Shown piece by piece: positions 61,034-64,000 of a stretch of 64,000 bases of DNA. The notes under the pieces are model-generated. The model ran no database searches. It was not told where the DNA came from and was given only the letters and a program-made list of their open reading frames with translations. The position numbers and the translations under genes were made by a program. The DNA comes from Janthinobacterium lividum. Lineage in GTDB: Bacteria > Pseudomonadota > Gammaproteobacteria > Burkholderiales > Burkholderiaceae_D. The stretch is from NCBI RefSeq assembly GCF_023509035.1, contig NZ_CP075583.1, forward strand, positions 3,720,001 to 3,784,000, given 5' to 3'. Position 1 is the first letter of the stretch. Every line of letters begins with the position of its first letter.

Positions 61034-61852
61034 ATGAAATATCGCGCATTTTTCCCGTTCATCCTCGGCCTGACAGGCGCCACTCTGGCACCCTCGCAAG
61101 CCCAGGCCGCCACCATCTGCACCGCCATGGCCGACGCCAAAACAGGCGCCGTCTTGCTGCAAGAGGGTAATTGCATCGACCGCGTCACGCCCGCATCCAC
61201 GTTCAAGATCGCGCTCAGCCTGATGGGCTATGACGCCGGCTTCCTCAAGGACGAGCACAAGCCCAGCCTGCCATACCGCCAGGGCTACGTGGACTGGGGC
61301 GGAGAAGCCTGGCGCCAGGATACGGACCCGTCGCGCTGGATGCAGTATTCCGTCGTCTGGTATTCGCAGCAGATCACGCAGGCGCTGGGCGCCGAACGCT
61401 TCCGGAAATATGCGAAGGCTTTGCGCTATGGCAATGCGGACGTTTCGGGCGACCCGGGCAAGGACAACAGCCTGGAGCGCTCGTGGATCAGCTCTTCGCT
61501 CAAGATATCTCCGCTGGAACAGCTGGGCTTTTTGCGCAAGCTGGTCAATTACCAGCTGCCCGTGACGAAACAGGCGATGGAAGAAACGCATCGCCTGACC
61601 CGCCTGGCGGACGTGGGCGGCTGGCAAGTGCATGGCAAGACGGGCGCCGCCTTCCCGCGCAAAGCCGACGGCAGCTTTGACGAAGCGCATGGCTACGGCT
61701 GGTTCGTGGGCTGGGCCAGCAAGGGTGAGCGCAGCATCGTCTTTGCGCGCCTGGTGCAGGATGAGCAGAAAGGCCAGCCATCGGCCGGCTTGCGCACGCG
61801 CGAGGCCATGCTGAAAGAATTGCCAGCCCTGCTGGAGCAGGCGCAGAAGTGA
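61034..61852 (+). CDS. Class D (OXA-type) beta-lactamase
   Basis: A 272-residue serine beta-lactamase with a signal peptide (FFPFILGLTGATLAPSQAQA). The class D motifs are complete: Ser55-Thr-Phe-Lys58 (active Ser and carboxylatable Lys), Ser106-Val-Val, Tyr132-Gly-Asn134 and Lys202-Thr-Gly204; WYSQQ and EQLGFLRKL are also typical. ATG 61034 is chosen for the signal peptide, behind GGAGG. It is chromosomal, with no mobile gene near, so it is probably a native oxacillinase of the species. Its stop overlaps the next gene (GTGA). Confidence 0.93.
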   Translation: MKYRAFFPFILGLTGATLAPSQAQAATICTAMADAKTGAVLLQEGNCIDRVTPASTFKIALSLMGYDAGFLKDEHKPSLPYRQGYVDWGGEAWRQDTDPSRWMQYSVVWYSQQITQALGAERFRKYAKALRYGNADVSGDPGKDNSLERSWISSSLKISPLEQLGFLRKLVNYQLPVTKQAMEETHRLTRLADVGGWQVHGKTGAAFPRKADGSFDEAHGYGWFVGWASKGERSIVFARLVQDEQKGQPSAGLRTREAMLKELPALLEQAQK

Positions 61853-62245
61853 CGGCCAGCATTGTCGCCGCCACCTTCATCGCGACCGAGGGCGACTACC
61901 TGGAAGCGATCATCGAGGTGGCCGGCCAGCGCCTGCACGTGATGGACGAGTTTGGTGGTGTCCAGATGGCTGCCGGCGCGCAAGTCCAGCTTGAACTGTG
62001 GCCCATGCCCAGCGAGATGAACGATTGGGACGCCATCTTTCGCGCCAATCCGGGCCAGGGAGAAGGGGCTGCGCCGGCTTGACGGCTGGCGCTACCTGGC
62101 GCTGGGCGTCGTGACCCAGGTCGATCCCGTCATCTGCGACTGTGGCCTGGTGCAACTGGAAAACCCGTTTACGACGCATGACGTGCGCTGCGTGGGCGCC
62201 CATGTCGGCGTCATCCTGGCGCGCCTGGATGCTTGCCTGGCGTAA
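61849..62245 (+). CDS. Unknown small protein after the beta-lactamase, one frameshift
   Basis: Starting with GTG at 61849 in a four-base overlap with the beta-lactamase stop. Removing one G from the four-G run 62065-62068 continues the frame through LDGWRYLALGVVTQVDPVICDCGLVQLENPF to a stop at 62245, giving about 131 residues. The product (FIATEGDYLEAIIEVAGQRLHVMDEF) is beta-rich, without signal peptide. I do not recognise the family. Overlap implies co-expression with the beta-lactamase. Confidence 0.65.
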
Positions 62246-62319
62246 AATCCGGCCCGCTTTGTTGCCCGCCCTATATACTTGCTGAAACGGATTTTCCGGC
62301 ATCAGACAAGGTTATAAGC

Positions 62320-64000
62320 ATGGCATCAGGCATGGAGCAGTTTCAGGAAAAAGCACGGCAGGCATTAATATGGGCGCGCACGCAGGCCGTGCGCGTGGCG
62401 GATGTGGCGAGGGTGAGGGCAGTGGCGCTGTACCGGCGCGGCCACGCGCACTTGATGACCTTGCCTCCCGTGCGGCGTGCGCTGGTGCTGGGCTTATGGT
62501 CCTTCCTGGCCGTGCTGGCGCTGCTGACTTTATACATGCTGTTGCTGATTCCCCTGACGCCCAGCATCCACGATTTGCGCCAGGCGCGCGCGGCCGCACC
62601 GAGCACCATGGTCAGCGCCGACGGCAAGGAACTGGCCCGCTTCGATCAGGGCTTGCAGGAGCGGGTCACCCTGAAGCAGATTTCGCCGAACGTTATCAGC
62701 GCGCTGATCTCGACGGAAGACCACCGTTTCTATGAACACCACGGCATCGACTTCACGCGCACGGCGGGCGCCGTCTTGCACACTGCGGGAGGCAACCCCC
62801 AGGGCGGCTCCACCATCACGCAGCAGCTGGCGCGCAATATGTTCCCCGAGGAAATCGGCCGCTCGCGCAACCTGAACCGCAAGCTGAAGGAACTGATCAC
62901 GGCCCTCAAAATCGAGGCCACCTACAGCAAGACGGAAATCTTGGAAGCCTACCTGAACACGGTGCCTTTCCTGTATAACACCTACGGCATTGAAATGGCG
63001 GCCCGTACGTATTTCGACAAGCCGGCGTCGCGCCTCGATATCCTGGAAAGCGCCACCCTGGTCGGCATGCTCAAGGGCACGAATTACTATAATCCCGTCG
63101 GTAATCCCGAGCGTTCCCTGCAGCGCCGCAACGTGGTGCTGGGGCAGATGCGCAAGCACGATGTCATTGACGAGGCGCGCTACAAACAGTTGATCAAACG
63201 GCCGCTGCGCCTGCATTTCGAGCGCCAGAGCGAACGGGCGCAGTCGGACAGCCATTTCACGGCCTATGTGCGCAAGTGGCTGATCGAGTGGGCCGATGAA
63301 AATGACTACAACCTGGAACTCGATGCCCTGGTGGTGCACACCACGCTCGACTACGATTTGCAGCAGGCGGCCGAGCGCGCCGTCGAACGCCAGGCGAATG
63401 CCTTGCAGGCGATTGCCGACGTGGAATGGAGCCGCGCGGGCGTGCCGTCGTCCACTTCGACCGGCATGTACGCGGGCATGCAGGGCGGCAGCGTGCCGTT
63501 CGATTATTTCTGGAAATCGCATCCTGCCCTGCTCGAGGCCTTCGTGCGCGAGTCGGGCGACTACCGCAAGCTGACGGCCGCCGGCGGCACGCCCGAGGCA
63601 GCGCTGGCGCAACTGAAGGGCGACCGCGTTTTCATGGCGGCCCTGCGCAAGTCGAAGACGCGTTTGGAAGCAGGCTTTACGGCCATGGACCCGTCCACGG
63701 GCGCCGTGCGCGCCTGGGTGGGCAGCCGCGACTTTGCGCGCGAGCAATTCGACCACGTGTCGCAGGCGGCGCGCCAGCCCGGTTCCACCTTCAAACCTAT
63801 CGTGTATGGCGCGGCGCTGGAGAAGGGCCTCAGCCCTGAACACGTCTATCGCGATGAAGTGATGGATATCAAGGCGGCCGACGGCACTAAATGGCGCCCG
63901 ACGGACATGAGCGGCACCACGGGACGCGACATGACCATGCGCGACGGCCTCGTCTACTCGAAAAACACCATCACGGCGCAAGTGATGCAGGATGTCGGCT
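62320..64000 (+). CDS. mrcA: Penicillin-binding protein 1A (class A), incomplete at right edge
   Basis: About 560 residues are visible and the frame continues out of the window. One transmembrane helix (about residues 60-85) is followed by the GT51 glycosyltransferase domain with STEDHRFYEHHGID near residue 130 (catalytic Glu) and GGSTITQQLARNMF near 165. The transpeptidase domain begins after about residue 330; its active-site SxxK is in QPGSTFKPIVYG near residue 490. It makes and cross-links peptidoglycan. The start ATG 62320 is chosen as first Met after an A-rich leader without a strong ribosome-binding site. The beta-lactamase gene lies just before it, a natural neighbourhood of target and defence. 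Confidence 0.9.
   Translation, partial: MASGMEQFQEKARQALIWARTQAVRVADVARVRAVALYRRGHAHLMTLPPVRRALVLGLWSFLAVLALLTLYMLLLIPLTPSIHDLRQARAAAPSTMVSADGKELARFDQGLQERVTLKQISPNVISALISTEDHRFYEHHGIDFTRTAGAVLHTAGGNPQGGSTITQQLARNMFPEEIGRSRNLNRKLKELITALKIEATYSKTEILEAYLNTVPFLYNTYGIEMAARTYFDKPASRLDILESATLVGMLKGTNYYNPVGNPERSLQRRNVVLGQMRKHDVIDEARYKQLIKRPLRLHFERQSERAQSDSHFTAYVRKWLIEWADENDYNLELDALVVHTTLDYDLQQAAERAVERQANALQAIADVEWSRAGVPSSTSTGMYAGMQGGSVPFDYFWKSHPALLEAFVRESGDYRKLTAAGGTPEAALAQLKGDRVFMAALRKSKTRLEAGFTAMDPSTGAVRAWVGSRDFAREQFDHVSQAARQPGSTFKPIVYGAALEKGLSPEHVYRDEVMDIKAADGTKWRPTDMSGTTGRDMTMRDGLVYSKNTITAQVMQDVG

Noticed and set aside
62530..63981. 483-codon leftward open frame near the right edge
   Set aside because: Antisense to the penicillin-binding protein, whose motifs are clear in the rightward frame.

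Overview
The window is high-GC betaproteobacterial chromosome, most likely Oxalobacteraceae and close to Janthinobacterium or Massilia. This is inferred from gene content: monomeric NADP-isocitrate dehydrogenase, DUF4124 and DUF2069 proteins, a gloB/methyltransferase/rnhA/dnaQ block, many GGDEF/EAL proteins and the repeated GGGTCAGACCC palindrome. No database search was possible.

Layout. 1-7752 is leftward: the N-terminal part of an MsbA-type ABC exporter, a CrtC/AttH-like secreted protein, a large FtsX-type permease, and a chain of overlapping genes (DUF4124 protein, GlcD-type FAD dehydrogenase, DUF2069 protein, WrbA-like quinone reductase). YihY/BrkB follows at 7811. 9201-12986 holds three leftward genes, one with a C-terminus resembling the PoNi toxin-immunity family. 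Then come an alpha/beta hydrolase with a MetY-type sulfhydrylase, a 2OG-Fe(II) oxygenase, a CBS protein, a REC-GGDEF-EAL protein, aroC, an HDOD and a PAS-GGDEF-EAL gene, an acyl-CoA dehydrogenase, upp, an Hpt protein, a cold-shock protein, a LysR regulator, aceB, gloB, a methyltransferase, rnhA, dnaQ and tRNA-Val(CAC).

Downstream of the tRNA (about 33618-40518) is a decayed accessory island. It holds a truncated IS3-family element, phage fragments joined in unnatural ways, an A+T-rich LRAT-like gene, and an XRE regulator. Next (40427-48243) comes what looks like a low-oxygen/signalling block: an FNR-type promoter before an Hsp20 remnant, a membrane diguanylate cyclase, a small unknown protein behind a second FNR box, a PAS histidine kinase with a NarL-type regulator, an FNR protein with all four cluster cysteines, a second NarL-type regulator and a YddG-like exporter. 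The rest (48585-64000) is core-like: icd, DUF411, PAS-GAF-GGDEF, AroP-like permease, thioesterase, a GntR/SDR/racemase operon, UPF0303, alkB, a class D beta-lactamase and the start of a penicillin-binding protein 1A.

Caution: at least twelve one-base indels in short homopolymers break otherwise intact genes, including aroC and icd. They look like sequencing or assembly errors, so 'broken' genes outside the island should not be read as biological pseudogenes without checking.
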